Assembly: GCA_910584095.1 (NCBI GenBank)
Contig: CAJTYU010000006.1
Location: 57,819-116,634, forward strand
DNA: 58,816 bases
Origin: an uncultured Dorea sp.
GTDB lineage: Bacteria > Bacillota > Clostridia > Lachnospirales > Lachnospiraceae
Reading direction: 5' to 3'
Shown here piece after piece: positions 24,783 through 34,302 of this stretch. The notes under the pieces were generated by a model that saw only the letters and a list, made by a program, of their open reading frames with translations, made no database searches and was not told where the DNA came from. Positions within the stretch are counted from its first letter, which is position 1. Every line of letters starts with the position of its first letter. The translations under genes and the position numbers were made by a program.

Positions 24783-25627
24783 TGTCAGGGGCAAAGGCAA
24801 AAAGAATGATTGTTTCCATTTTGAAATATTTCACTTTGATATTAGGAGCATTTATCTCAGTTCTTCCGATTGTAGTCTGTGTCATCACGGCGTTTAAGAC
24901 GCCCGAGGAATATGCGTCTACGAATGTTATGACGCTTCCGGAGAGCTGGGTTTATTTTGAAAACTTCGTGCAGGCATGGGCACAGGCGAATATGGGTATT
25001 GCGTTCAGAAATTCTGTCATCATTCTGGTATGCGTACTTGCCGGTTCTATTTTGACCGGTTCTATGCTTGCTTATGTACTCAGCCGTTTCAAATTCAAAG
25101 GAAACGGATTTATCAGAAATATGTTCCTGTTTGCTTCCCTGCTTCCGGGTATTGCAATGCAGGTATCGGTATATCAGATTATGTACAGCCTTGGATGGAT
25201 CAACTTTCTGCCGGGATACATTATCATGATGTGCGGTACAGATATTATTTCAATTTACATTTTTATCCAGTTTTTTGAGAACATTCCGGATTCCTTGGAT
25301 GAATCGGCGATCATGGACGGATGTACATATTTTGGCGTGTTTTTCAGGATTCTGTTCCCGCTGTTGAAACCGGCGATCGTAACGGTCATGATTTTAAAGG
25401 GCGTAAGCGTTTACAATGAATACTATACGGCGAATCTTTATCTGCAGGATAAGAACAGGCTGGTTACGGTTGCAACATCTTTGTTTAAATTTACAGGTCC
25501 TCTGGGAAATCAGTATAACTACATCTGCGCGGGTGTAATTATCACAATGATTCCTGCCTTGATTGTTTTTATCCTTTGCCAAAAACAGATTTACGGCGGA
25601 CTGGCTGCGGGAGCTGTAAAAGGATAG
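24782..25627 (+). CDS. CUT1 ABC transporter permease, mannooligosaccharide operon (MalG type)
   Basis: 281 residues, six spans. The EAA loop reads LDESAIMDGCTYFGVFFRILFP, and the protein ends in the family tail IYGGLAAGAVKG. It is translationally coupled to the 23805 gene through TAATG, with GGAGG just upstream. It forms the translocation pore with that protein. The next gene, a GH130 phosphorylase, starts 30 nt later. Confidence 0.88.
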   Translation: MSGAKAKRMIVSILKYFTLILGAFISVLPIVVCVITAFKTPEEYASTNVMTLPESWVYFENFVQAWAQANMGIAFRNSVIILVCVLAGSILTGSMLAYVLSRFKFKGNGFIRNMFLFASLLPGIAMQVSVYQIMYSLGWINFLPGYIIMMCGTDIISIYIFIQFFENIPDSLDESAIMDGCTYFGVFFRILFPLLKPAIVTVMILKGVSVYNEYYTANLYLQDKNRLVTVATSLFKFTGPLGNQYNYICAGVIITMIPALIVFILCQKQIYGGLAAGAVKG

Positions 25628-25657
25628 TAATAAAATATGAACTATGGAGGAACTACA

Positions 25658-26683
25658 ATGAGTGAAGTAAGAATTATTGGGGCATCTGTACCGAATGTGC
25701 CGTGGCAGGAGAGGCCGGATGACGGCCGGGCATGGACGCCGGTGTGGCGGTACAGTGAAAATCCAATTATCGGGCGTAATCCGGCGGGAGGCGTTGCAAG
25801 GATTTTTAACAGTGCGGTAATGCCCTACAAAGAGGAATTTATCGGTGTATTCCGCGGTGAGCAGACAAATGGGATTCCATATATTTATCTGGGAAGAAGC
25901 AAGGATGCTGTTCACTGGGACTTTGAAAAAGATAAGATACCATTTAAGGATGAAACGGGAAATGATTTTATGCCGAAGTATGCATATGATCCAAGGCTGG
26001 TAAAGGTAGATGAGACCTATTATATTATCTGGTGCCAGGATTTTTATGGAGCCTCCATAGGGGTTGCGAAAACGCAGGACTTTGAAACATTTACAAGAAT
26101 TGAAAATCCGTTTCTTCCGTTCAATAGAAATGCAGTGCTGTTTCCGAGAAAGGTGAATGGGAAATATTTGATGCTGTCGCGTCCAAGCGACAGCGGACAT
26201 ACTCCATTCGGCGACATTTTTATCTCTGAAAGCAAGGATATGGAGTATTGGGGCAGACACCGCCATGTGATGGGAAAAGGAAACGAATGGTGGCAGAATC
26301 TGAAGATCGGCGGAGGCGCGGCGCCTATTGAGACAAGCGAAGGGTGGCTTCTGTTTTACCATGGCGTGACAGGAACCTGTAATGGATATGTGTACAGCAT
26401 TGGCGGGGCTATTCTGGATATTGACGAACCGTCTATTGTAAAATACCGCTGCGATACGTTTCTTCTGACGCCGGAGGAGTGGTATGAAGAGCGGGGATTT
26501 GTGCCGAATGTGACATTCCCATGTGCGACGATCCACGATGCTGACAGCGGTAAGATCGCAATCTATTACGGCGCCGCCGATACCTATGTAGGTCTTGCTT
26601 TTACGAAGGTTAACGAAGTGACGGCATATATCAAGGAACACAGCGCGGTTACGCCGGAAGACGCTGAGATTGGAATAAGATAG
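25658..26683 (+). CDS. GH130 beta-1,4-mannooligosaccharide phosphorylase (GH130_2 type)
   Basis: 341 residues, five-bladed beta-propeller family without signal peptide. Motifs are ENPIIGRNPAGGVARIFNSAV, FRGEQ, the Asp-containing YDPRLVKV and KIGGGAAPIET. It phosphorolyses mannooligosaccharides from the non-reducing end to mannose 1-phosphate and a shorter chain, as R. albus RaMP2 does. Its length matches that group (about 340) rather than the mannosylglucose phosphorylases (about 390). Start 25658 follows GGAGG; an ATG at 25637 lacks one. It sits with an epimerase and the second GH130 enzyme, the known set for cytoplasmic mannan-oligosaccharide breakdown. Confidence 0.85.
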   Translation: MSEVRIIGASVPNVPWQERPDDGRAWTPVWRYSENPIIGRNPAGGVARIFNSAVMPYKEEFIGVFRGEQTNGIPYIYLGRSKDAVHWDFEKDKIPFKDETGNDFMPKYAYDPRLVKVDETYYIIWCQDFYGASIGVAKTQDFETFTRIENPFLPFNRNAVLFPRKVNGKYLMLSRPSDSGHTPFGDIFISESKDMEYWGRHRHVMGKGNEWWQNLKIGGGAAPIETSEGWLLFYHGVTGTCNGYVYSIGGAILDIDEPSIVKYRCDTFLLTPEEWYEERGFVPNVTFPCATIHDADSGKIAIYYGAADTYVGLAFTKVNEVTAYIKEHSAVTPEDAEIGIR

Positions 26684-26701
26684 GGAATTTGGAGGAAAAC
26701 C

Positions 26702-27874
26702 ATGCTGAAAACAGAAGTACAAAGGCATTTGGAAACAGATATTATACCATTCTGGGAGAGCATGAAGGATGAAGTATACGGAGGATTCTATGGATTTCTG
26801 GATTATGATTTAAATCTGGATAAAGAAGCTGTAAAGGGCTGTATTTTAAACAGCAGGATCCTCTGGTTTTTCTCCAATGCATATCTGGCGCTTGGAGAAA
26901 AACCGCTTCTTGAGAGCGCGCGTCATGCGTTTCTGTTTTTAAAGGAACACTGTCTGGACAGGGAATATGGAGGAGTCTACTGGTCGCTTGATTTTCGGGG
27001 CGGGCCGGTGGATACGACAAAGCACACGTATAATCAGGCATTTGCTATTTATGCGCTTTCTTCTTATTACGATGCTTCAAAAGATAAAGAAGCGCTGGAA
27101 ATTGCCAGAGAGCTTTATGATCTGGTGGAAGGAAAGTGTAAAGATGAATACGGCTATCTGGAAGCTTTCAGCAGAAGTTTTGAACCGGAGGATAATGATA
27201 AGCTGTCCGAAAATGGGGTGATGGCTGAAAAAACGATGAATACGCTCCTTCATGTATTTGAAGCATATACAGAATTGTACCGTGTAGCAGGAGAGGAATG
27301 CGTAGCAGATAAACTCCGGTTTATGCTGGATATCATGGCTGACAAAATATATAATGCAGAACTCGGCAGGCAGGAAGTTTTCTTTGATAGAAGATGGAAT
27401 TCATTGATTGATCTGTATTCCTATGGGCATGATATAGAGACTGCCTGGCTGGTAGACAGAGGGCTGGAAATTCTTGGAGATTCGGACTATCAGGAGAAGC
27501 TTTGGCCGGTTACGAAGACAATTACAGAAAACATTTATAACAAGGCATACATGGATCACTCTCTGGTAAATGAAGCGGAGAACGGCGTGGTTGATACGAC
27601 CCGCGTCTGGTGGGTGCAGGCTGAAGCAGTGGTTGGATTTCTGAATGGGTACCAGAAACAGCCGGAGAAGAAAGAGTATTTGGAGGCGGCTGAAGATATC
27701 TGGGGCTATATCCGGGAATACCTGATTGATAAGAGGGCAGGCTCAGAATGGTTTTCGGCTCTGGATAAAGATAGGAGGCCGATAGAGAAACCTATTGTGG
27801 AACCATGGAAATGTCCGTACCATAACGGAAGAATGTGCTTCGAGGTGATAAGGAGGCTTAAGGATGCTTCATAA
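26702..27874 (+). CDS. Cellobiose 2-epimerase (mannobiose 2-epimerase)
   Basis: 390 residues, the usual length for the AGE-superfamily cellobiose epimerases (R. albus CE is 389). Putative catalytic histidines lie in MNTLLHVFEAYTE, SYGHDIETAWL and CPYHNGRMCFEV; RVWWVQAEAVVGF is also typical. It converts the reducing-end mannose of mannobiose to glucose, making mannosyl-glucose for the phosphorylase at 27864. GGAGG lies 8 nt before the ATG. The stop overlaps the next start by 11 nt, coupling the two consecutive steps. Confidence 0.9.
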   Translation: MLKTEVQRHLETDIIPFWESMKDEVYGGFYGFLDYDLNLDKEAVKGCILNSRILWFFSNAYLALGEKPLLESARHAFLFLKEHCLDREYGGVYWSLDFRGGPVDTTKHTYNQAFAIYALSSYYDASKDKEALEIARELYDLVEGKCKDEYGYLEAFSRSFEPEDNDKLSENGVMAEKTMNTLLHVFEAYTELYRVAGEECVADKLRFMLDIMADKIYNAELGRQEVFFDRRWNSLIDLYSYGHDIETAWLVDRGLEILGDSDYQEKLWPVTKTITENIYNKAYMDHSLVNEAENGVVDTTRVWWVQAEAVVGFLNGYQKQPEKKEYLEAAEDIWGYIREYLIDKRAGSEWFSALDKDRRPIEKPIVEPWKCPYHNGRMCFEVIRRLKDAS

Positions 27875-29027
27875 ACAGTATTATGTAGAACAGGCAAAAG
27901 TAGATAAGCTGACGGCCAGAAAGAATCAGAGAAGTGACTTTTATAACGGAATCTATGACAGATATGAATATCCCGTTCTGACAAGAGAATTTGCGCCGGT
28001 TCACTGGAGATATGATTTGGATGAGGAAACGAATCCGTATTTTATGGAGCGGCTGGGAATTAATGCCGTCATGAATTCAGGCGCTATAGAGCTGAATGGG
28101 AAGTATTATCTGGTTGTCCGTGTAGAGGGAAATGACAGAAAGTCCTTTTTTGCAGTAGCGGAAAGCGAGAGCGGAATCGACGGATTCCGTTTCTGGGATT
28201 ATCCGGTGGTTCTGCCGGATACCTGCCCGGAGGAAACCAATGTATATGACATGCGCCTTACAAAGCATGAGGATGGCTGGATTTATGGTCTGTTCTGCTC
28301 TGAGAGGAAGGATGCGGATGATCCGGACTTATCCGCCGCAGTTGCAGAGGCCGGGATTGTCAGGACGAAGGATTTGAAAACATGGGAGCGTCTGGATAAT
28401 CTGAAGACACTCCGTTCGCCCCAGCAGAGAAACGTAGCGCTGCATCCTGAATTCGTGGATGGAAAATATGCGTTCTATACCCGGCCTATGGATGGGTTTA
28501 TTGAGACCGGAAGCGGCGGCGGTATCGGATTCGGATTGTGTGAGGATATCTGTCATGCGGTGATTGATGAAGAAAAGATTATCAGCAGGCGTATTTATCA
28601 CACGCTGACTGAGTCGAAAAACGGCGCCGGCGCGCCTCCGATCAGAGGAAAGAAATGCTGGATTCACATTGCCCATGGCGTCCGCAATACGGCGGCTGGC
28701 CTGCGCTATGTACTCTATGCTTTTGGGACAGATTTAAAAGATCCTTCTAGGGTAATAGCAGAGCCGTCGGGAGTATTTCTGGTACCGCTTGGAAACGAAC
28801 GGACCGGGGATGTGTCCAATGTGGTATTTACCAATGGGGCAATTGCAAAAGAAAACGGAGAGGTTTATATTTATTATGCTTCCTGTGATACCAGAATGCA
28901 TGTGGCGTCTACCACAATCGACAAGCTGGAAGATTATCTGTTTGCAACGCCTGAGGATCCGCTCCGCTCACCGGACTGTGTCAGACAGAGATGTGAATTG
29001 ATCCGAAAAAATCTGGAACTTTTATAA
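27864..29027 (+). CDS. GH130 4-O-beta-D-mannosyl-D-glucose phosphorylase (GH130_1 type)
   Basis: 387 residues, close to BfMGP and RaMP1 (about 390). The extended N-terminus before YEYPVLTREFAPVHWRYDL, INAVMNSGAIELNGKYYLVVRVEG, the Asp region NVYDMRLTKHEDGW and GAGAPPIRGKKCWIHIAHG are typical of the subfamily. It phosphorolyses mannosyl-glucose to mannose 1-phosphate and glucose. The product of the upstream epimerase is its substrate. The ribosome site GGAGG lies within the epimerase gene. No signal peptide, so it is cytoplasmic. Confidence 0.88.
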   Translation: MLHKQYYVEQAKVDKLTARKNQRSDFYNGIYDRYEYPVLTREFAPVHWRYDLDEETNPYFMERLGINAVMNSGAIELNGKYYLVVRVEGNDRKSFFAVAESESGIDGFRFWDYPVVLPDTCPEETNVYDMRLTKHEDGWIYGLFCSERKDADDPDLSAAVAEAGIVRTKDLKTWERLDNLKTLRSPQQRNVALHPEFVDGKYAFYTRPMDGFIETGSGGGIGFGLCEDICHAVIDEEKIISRRIYHTLTESKNGAGAPPIRGKKCWIHIAHGVRNTAAGLRYVLYAFGTDLKDPSRVIAEPSGVFLVPLGNERTGDVSNVVFTNGAIAKENGEVYIYYASCDTRMHVASTTIDKLEDYLFATPEDPLRSPDCVRQRCELIRKNLELL

Positions 29028-29039
29028 ATTGATTGAGGA

Positions 29040-29059
29040 GACTGCGCTCCGGCGCAGTC
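29040..29059 (+). other. Intergenic hairpin before the unknown membrane-protein gene
   Basis: GACTGCGC (29040-29047), loop TCCG, GCGCAGTC (29052-29059), followed by CCTCC and an A-run. It is not a terminator on either strand. It could be an mRNA processing or translation-control element within the operon. Confidence 0.5.
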
Positions 29060-29082
29060 CCTCCAAAAAAATCAGAGGAGTG

Positions 29083-29763
29083 ATGGAAGATCCTATGAAA
29101 AAGTATATCGCAGACATACGGGAAAAAACTTCCGGGATGAATAGAAAAGAAGCGTATGCTTATATATGGACATATTATTGGTATCATATTATGGGGATTC
29201 TTGCCATGATTGCTCTGATTCTTTTGTTTGCAGTACATTATGGATTCGGCAATAAGAAACCGCTGTTTACTTGTATTCTGGTTAATCAGGAAGCATCCAT
29301 GGATGGAACACAGGCGGCGGCAGAGACATTTGCGGACTATGCAGGGCTTCCGCGGGAGCGGGTGGCGATTACTTCGGATTATATGTTTTCTTATGGAGAT
29401 GTAAGGCTGGAAGGCGTGAATGAGGGTTCTTATGAGAAATTCTTCTTTCAATGGAGAAATGAGGAAATTGACGCAGTTATAATTCCGGAAAGCTTTTATC
29501 AGCATGTGAAGGAAATGGGCGGAAATTTCCGCGTGCTGAAAAAAACGGAAGGGCTCGCACCATATATGGACGGGGATTCCTGCACGGCGGTTTTGCTGGG
29601 GCATGATACGTTTACAAAGAAGGTAAGCGGAAAAGAAGGTGAGAAGCTTCTGCTTGCGTTTCCGGAAAATGGGAAGCATGAGGAAACATGTAAGGTGTTT
29701 CTGCAGTATTTAAAGAACAAAGAAAGAGAGGGAGAGGAACTTGAAACAATTTTCAACAGATAA
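29083..29763 (+). CDS. Membrane protein of unknown function in the mannan locus
   Basis: 226 residues. No family recognised. A short cytoplasmic N-terminus (MKKYIADIREKTSGMNRKEAYAY) leads to one hydrophobic span (WYHIMGILAMIALILLFAVHYG, about residues 33-54). An outward-facing domain of about 170 residues follows, with a charged C-terminus. The start is uncertain: AGAGGAG is 2 nt from ATG 29083 and 14 nt from ATG 29095. The 3' end overlaps the YesL-like gene by 23 nt, so the two are probably made together and may form a complex (inference). It lies between phosphorylase and acetylesterase genes. A role in transport or sensing at the membrane is a guess. Confidence 0.65.
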   Translation: MEDPMKKYIADIREKTSGMNRKEAYAYIWTYYWYHIMGILAMIALILLFAVHYGFGNKKPLFTCILVNQEASMDGTQAAAETFADYAGLPRERVAITSDYMFSYGDVRLEGVNEGSYEKFFFQWRNEEIDAVIIPESFYQHVKEMGGNFRVLKKTEGLAPYMDGDSCTAVLLGHDTFTKKVSGKEGEKLLLAFPENGKHEETCKVFLQYLKNKEREGEELETIFNR

Positions 29764-30379
29764 CCGTTTTTTTGACTGTATGGGAAATATTGGCGACTGG
29801 ATTATTCTGAATATCTTGTTTGTATTTACATCCCTTCCGGTGATTACGATCGGAATGTCGCTTACGGCAATGTATCAGACAGCGTTACGCCGGACCAGAG
29901 GAGAGGGGATTTATGTGGTAAGAGAGTATTTTCAGGCGTGCCGGGCTGAATGGAAGCAGAGTACAAAGCTATGGCTGATTTTCCTGTTCTCGGGAGGTAT
30001 TCTTCTATTTGATGTGCTGTATTCCAAGAACCTATGGGGTTCATTGAATATTGCAATTGGCTGTCTGGTCGTAATCTGGTGCTTCGTGTTCTGCTATGCA
30101 TTTCCGCTGCAGGCGAGATTTGAAAATAATATAAAGAATACGTTGAAAAATGCACTGCTGCTTGCAGTTAAGAATCTGCCGTATACGCTGGTCATGGTTC
30201 TTTTGAACAGTATTCCGGCTGTCTGCATTGCGGCCGGAGTATTTGCAGTTCAGATGGCAGCGCCGGTTTACTGTGCGATCGGATTCTCTCTTACTGCAAA
30301 AATAAACAGCGTATTTTTGTCAAGAATTTTTAAGACGTTTGATAAGGAGGGGCAGAATGTGGATTTATCCAGATCATGA
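29741..30379 (+). CDS. YesL-like DUF624 membrane protein (mannan locus)
   Basis: 212 residues, the same family as the protein at 13612: ILNILFVFTSLPVITIGMSLTAMYQTALR, CRAEWKQSTKLWLIF and FPLQARFENNIKNTLKNALLL are shared blocks. Four to five hydrophobic segments. The start is TTG at 29741 with GGGAGAGG immediately upstream; no in-frame ATG fits as well. It overlaps the unknown membrane protein by 23 nt and the CE2 gene by 23 nt. The function of DUF624 is not known; its repeated presence beside sugar ABC transporter loci suggests an accessory role. Confidence 0.78.
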   Translation: MKQFSTDNRFFDCMGNIGDWIILNILFVFTSLPVITIGMSLTAMYQTALRRTRGEGIYVVREYFQACRAEWKQSTKLWLIFLFSGGILLFDVLYSKNLWGSLNIAIGCLVVIWCFVFCYAFPLQARFENNIKNTLKNALLLAVKNLPYTLVMVLLNSIPAVCIAAGVFAVQMAAPVYCAIGFSLTAKINSVFLSRIFKTFDKEGQNVDLSRS

Positions 30380-31406
30380 AGAACTTATATATAATGGAAG
30401 AATAGACTGGTCTAACCGGAAAGAACCTGTTTTTGTATATCCGTGTACCTCGGTGGAGATGAGGTTTACAGGAAGTCTGTTAAAGATTTATATCAAGAAT
30501 CATCATGCATATTGGGATAATTATCTGGGGGTTATTCTTGATGGAAAGCAGATGAAGTATTTACTCCCGGAGGCGGGAACTGCGGCGCTTGCGGTCCGAG
30601 TGGAACAGGTGCGGAAGGAGGAGCATGAGCTTCTGATTTTTAAGAGACAGGATGCCTGCCATGAATTTGCATTTCTTGGCGTGGAAATCGAAGACGGCGG
30701 ACAGATCCTTAAGCTGCCGGCCATATCGGAGCGCAGGATAGAAGTCTATGGGGATTCTGTGTCCGCCGGCGAAGTGTCGGAGGCGGTAAATTATGTGGGG
30801 AAGGAAGACCCGGAGCATAATGGTGAATACTCAAATAGCTGGTATTCGTATGCATGGATGACGGCAAGAAGGCTGAATGCCCGGATACAGGATATTGCAC
30901 AGGGCGGGACTGCCCTTATGGATGGAACAGGATGGTTTCACGCGCCGGATTATATAGGTATGGAGACCGCATGGGATAAAATTCACTATAATCCGGATTT
31001 TGGAAAAATGATGGAGTGGAATTTCGCCGGATACATTCCGCAGGCGGTAATTGTTGCAATCGGGCAGAATGACAGCAATCCTGAGGATTATATGAAAGAA
31101 GATTATGACGGAGAGAAGGCTGTGGAGTGGAGGGAGCATTATAAGCGCTTTCTTGGAAAGCTCAGAGAGAAATATCCGGAAGCTCAGATTGTCTGCTGCA
31201 CGACGCTTCTTCGCCATGACAGGGCGTGGGACAGAGCTATAGGCCAAGCGGTACAGGAGCTTGGGGATGATAGAATTACGCAGTATCTCTTCCGGCGTAA
31301 CGGAAACGGCACTCCGGGTCATCTTAGGATTCCGGAGGCAGAAGAAATGGCAAAGGAGCTGGCCGTGTATATAGAGAGTCTTGATATAGAAGGATGGGAT
31401 TTGTAA
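30357..31406 (+). CDS. CE2-family acetylesterase (mannan-oligosaccharide deacetylase)
   Basis: 349 residues with two parts: an N-terminal jelly-roll (about 1-115) and an SGNH esterase domain beginning at RRIEVYGDSVSAG, where the Ser of GDS is the nucleophile. AIGQND is the oxyanion block. The late GHLRIPEA supplies a candidate catalytic His. It removes acetyl groups from mannooligosaccharides; the pairing with a CE17 gene matches the Roseburia intestinalis RiCE2/RiCE17 system. No signal peptide, so it works after import. AAGGAGGGG precedes ATG 30357; an earlier in-frame ATG (30339) lacks this. The next gene's ATG follows its stop with no gap. Confidence 0.85.
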   Translation: MWIYPDHEELIYNGRIDWSNRKEPVFVYPCTSVEMRFTGSLLKIYIKNHHAYWDNYLGVILDGKQMKYLLPEAGTAALAVRVEQVRKEEHELLIFKRQDACHEFAFLGVEIEDGGQILKLPAISERRIEVYGDSVSAGEVSEAVNYVGKEDPEHNGEYSNSWYSYAWMTARRLNARIQDIAQGGTALMDGTGWFHAPDYIGMETAWDKIHYNPDFGKMMEWNFAGYIPQAVIVAIGQNDSNPEDYMKEDYDGEKAVEWREHYKRFLGKLREKYPEAQIVCCTTLLRHDRAWDRAIGQAVQELGDDRITQYLFRRNGNGTPGHLRIPEAEEMAKELAVYIESLDIEGWDL

Positions 31407-32483
31407 ATGCAGAGGGTTAATTTGGCAAGACTAAAAAATTGTATGCGCAGAGCTGAGAAGGGAGAAGAACTTACGATTGGATTTTTCGGGGGATCCATTA
31501 CGCAGGGCTGCGCCGCAACAGTACATGAAAAATCATACGCATATCGTGTTTTTGAATGGTGGGAGAAAACATTTCCGAAAGCAGAATTGCACTACGTAAA
31601 TGGAGGAATCGGCGGGACAACGTCACATTTCGGCGTGTCTAGAGTTGTTTCGGATCTGCTGATGTATCAGCCGGATATGGTAGTGGTGGATTTCAGTGTA
31701 AATGATGAGGCGGAAGAATTTTTTCAGGAGACCTATGAGGGAGTTATACGGAGGATTCTGAGGTGGAAATCAAAACCGGCTATATTGATTTTGAATAATG
31801 TTTATTACGATTCAGGGAAAAATGCCCAGGATTACCATAACAAGGTGGGGGAATGGTATCAAATTCCATGTGTAAGTATGAAGGATACTTTGTATCAGGG
31901 TATGAGAAAAGGCCGGTATTCGAAGGAAGAACTGACGCAGGACGGCTTGCATCCGAACGACCGGGGGCATGAGCTTGTGGCATCCGAGATCATTGCGGCG
32001 CTGGAACATGTGAGAACACATGCAGGAGAGAAGGAAGACGAACTGGCTTTACCGGAGCCGATGACTGCGAATGCCTATGAAAATGCCCGAAGGCATACGA
32101 TACAGGAAATCTCCCCGGAGCTTATGGGGTTTTGTACGGATGCGGAGGAAAAAACAGGGCATTTGGATTTATTTAAGAATGGATGGATAGGGAAGCGGGC
32201 GGGGGATCGGATTTCGTTTGAGATAGAAGCGGCCTGCATTGCAGTTCAGTATAGAAAGACAGTAGCGCGCCCGGCGCTGCGGGCAAGACTGATCTTGGAT
32301 GACGATACCGCAAATGCCCGGATACTGGATGGAAATTTTGATATGGACTGGGGGGATTGTGCATATCTGGAGTCGGTTCTCCATCATGGAGAGAAGATGA
32401 GGCATCGCGTTGACATTGAAATTATAGATGACGGGCTGAAGCAGGCAGAACCGTTTTACCTGATGTCAATAATTACTGCGTAG
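31407..32483 (+). CDS. CE17-family acetylesterase with C-terminal CBM-like domain
   Basis: 358 residues. The SGNH domain has IGFFGGSITQG (nucleophile Ser), NGGIGGTTSHFG, DFSVNDEAEEF and DGLHPNDRGHELVA (Asp and His of the triad). After a linker near 205, the last 130 residues form a separate beta domain (HLDLFKNGWIGKRAGDRISFEIEA), consistent with the CBM35 seen in RiCE17. RiCE17 removes 3-O and 6-O acetyl groups left by CE2, and the two genes are adjacent here as well. Cytoplasmic. Ribosome site AAGGAT lies inside the CE2 gene end. Confidence 0.85.
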   Translation: MQRVNLARLKNCMRRAEKGEELTIGFFGGSITQGCAATVHEKSYAYRVFEWWEKTFPKAELHYVNGGIGGTTSHFGVSRVVSDLLMYQPDMVVVDFSVNDEAEEFFQETYEGVIRRILRWKSKPAILILNNVYYDSGKNAQDYHNKVGEWYQIPCVSMKDTLYQGMRKGRYSKEELTQDGLHPNDRGHELVASEIIAALEHVRTHAGEKEDELALPEPMTANAYENARRHTIQEISPELMGFCTDAEEKTGHLDLFKNGWIGKRAGDRISFEIEAACIAVQYRKTVARPALRARLILDDDTANARILDGNFDMDWGDCAYLESVLHHGEKMRHRVDIEIIDDGLKQAEPFYLMSIITA

Positions 32484-32523
32484 CTTATAACAAATGATTG
32501 TAATTTAGAAATGGAGGTTCAAA

Positions 32524-34245
32524 ATGGAGGCAAAAAAAATTTATGAATTTTGGCTGGAAAATGCTTATTTTGATGAAAAGACGAAAGAAGAGCTGAGAGA
32601 AATTGCAGGGGACGAGAAAGAAATAGAGGAGCGTTTCTATAAAAACCTTGCCTTTGGCACGGGAGGTTTAAGAGGGATTATCGGCGCCGGGACAAACCGG
32701 ATGAATATCTATACGGTGCGCAAGGCAACACAGGGACTGGCCAACTATATTGTAAAGCAGGGGGCGGAAAAGAAGGGCGCGGCCATCGCCTATGATTCCC
32801 GGAATATGTCGCCGGAGTTTGCGGAGGAGACAGCGCTGTGTCTGGCGGCAAACGGCGTCAAGGCGTACATATTTCCGTCCCTTAAGCCCACGCCTATGCT
32901 GTCCTTTGCGTTAAGGGAGCTTGGCTGTACGGCGGGAATTGTGATAACCGCAAGCCATAATCCGGCGGAATATAACGGATATAAGGTGTACTGGGAGGAC
33001 GGCGCCCAGATTACCGCGCCGAAGGATCAGGAGATTATCAGCGAAGTCAATGCAATTACCGATTTTGGGCAGGTAAAGACCATGCCGAAGGAGGAAGCGG
33101 TAAAAAGCGGTCTGTACGAAGTAATCGGCCCGGATATGGACGATAAATACATGGAAGCGTTAAAAAAGCTGGCTATCCATCCGGAAATTATCCGTAAGGA
33201 GGGTGAAAACTTAAAGATTGTATACACGCCTCTTCACGGCACAGGAAACCTTCCGGTAAGGCGGATCTTAAAGGAACTTGGCTTTGCCAATGTATATGTA
33301 GTTCAGGAACAGGAGCTCCCCGACGGGAATTTCCCTACCGTGCCTTATCCGAATCCGGAGGATAAAAAAGCGTTTGCCCTTGCTCTGAAATTAGCAGAGA
33401 AAGTGGACGCGGATATCGTGCTGGCCACCGATCCGGACGCAGACCGTCTGGGGGTGTATGCGAAGGATGAAAAGACCGGACAGTACAGAAGCTTTACCGG
33501 TAATATGTCAGGGATGCTGATCATGGAGTACATCCTTTCCCAGAAAAAGAAGCTGGGTACATTACCGGAAAACGGTGCGGTGGTTACCACCATTGTATCC
33601 GGGAAAATGGCAAGGGAAATCGCGAAAGAATACGGAGTAACACTGATAGAAACCCTGACAGGCTTTAAATACATCGGCGAGCAGATCAAATTCTTTGAAC
33701 AAAACGACAATTATGGATTTCTATTTGGGTACGAAGAAAGCTACGGCTGTCTGGTGGGAACCCATGCAAGAGACAAGGACGCAGTAGCAGCCGTCATGGC
33801 GCTCTGCGAGGCGGCCGCATGGTGCCGGAATCAGGGAATAACCCTCTGCAGCCAGATGGATAAGCTTTTTGAAAAATATGGATATTATATGGAAGGTCTG
33901 TCCACTCTGACATTGAAGGGGCAGGACGGAGCAAAGAAAATCAAGGAAATGATGGAAAGCATCCGAAAGGATACCCCGGCGCAGATCGGCGGCCTTACGG
34001 TGACCCAGTTCAGGGATTACATGGAAGATGTGCTGGCCGATTACAAAACAGGAGAGACGAAGACCACAGGCCTTCCGAAATCAGATGTGCTGTACTTTGA
34101 ACTGGAGGGCGGAGCATGGTGCTGCATCCGTCCGTCGGGCACAGAACCGAAGATTAAGTTCTACATTGGGGTGAAAGGCACAGACGAACAAGACGCCGGG
34201 AGGCGGCTGGAAGCAATGAAACGGGCGTTCTTGGAACTGGCGTAA
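32524..34245 (+). CDS. Phosphomannomutase/phosphoglucomutase of the mannan locus
   Basis: 573 residues, four-domain alpha-D-phosphohexomutase. The phosphoserine loop TASHNPAEYNG has Ser144. DPDADRLG binds magnesium, GYEESYGCL selects sugar, and RPSGTEPKIK binds phosphate. It converts mannose 1-phosphate from the two GH130 phosphorylases to mannose 6-phosphate, which the isomerase half of the 35658 product takes on. GGAGG precedes the ATG, 40 nt after the esterase stop. It is paralogous to the protein at 17409 and about the same length. Confidence 0.88.
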   Translation: MEAKKIYEFWLENAYFDEKTKEELREIAGDEKEIEERFYKNLAFGTGGLRGIIGAGTNRMNIYTVRKATQGLANYIVKQGAEKKGAAIAYDSRNMSPEFAEETALCLAANGVKAYIFPSLKPTPMLSFALRELGCTAGIVITASHNPAEYNGYKVYWEDGAQITAPKDQEIISEVNAITDFGQVKTMPKEEAVKSGLYEVIGPDMDDKYMEALKKLAIHPEIIRKEGENLKIVYTPLHGTGNLPVRRILKELGFANVYVVQEQELPDGNFPTVPYPNPEDKKAFALALKLAEKVDADIVLATDPDADRLGVYAKDEKTGQYRSFTGNMSGMLIMEYILSQKKKLGTLPENGAVVTTIVSGKMAREIAKEYGVTLIETLTGFKYIGEQIKFFEQNDNYGFLFGYEESYGCLVGTHARDKDAVAAVMALCEAAAWCRNQGITLCSQMDKLFEKYGYYMEGLSTLTLKGQDGAKKIKEMMESIRKDTPAQIGGLTVTQFRDYMEDVLADYKTGETKTTGLPKSDVLYFELEGGAWCCIRPSGTEPKIKFYIGVKGTDEQDAGRRLEAMKRAFLELA

Positions 34246-34302
34246 TCAGACCCCGCGCCATCCCGGAAAGCGGAAGTCGTCCGAAAAAAAGGAGGTACAG
34301 AC

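Noticed and set aside
25394..26728. 444-residue leftward open frame over the GH130 gene
   Set aside because: Antisense shadow of the GH130 and permease genes, with Arg/His/Ser-rich composition typical of reversed coding DNA.
29040..29070. Rho-independent terminator before the unknown membrane protein
   Set aside because: The hairpin is followed by A residues on the plus strand and lacks a T-run on the minus strand; the operon continues.
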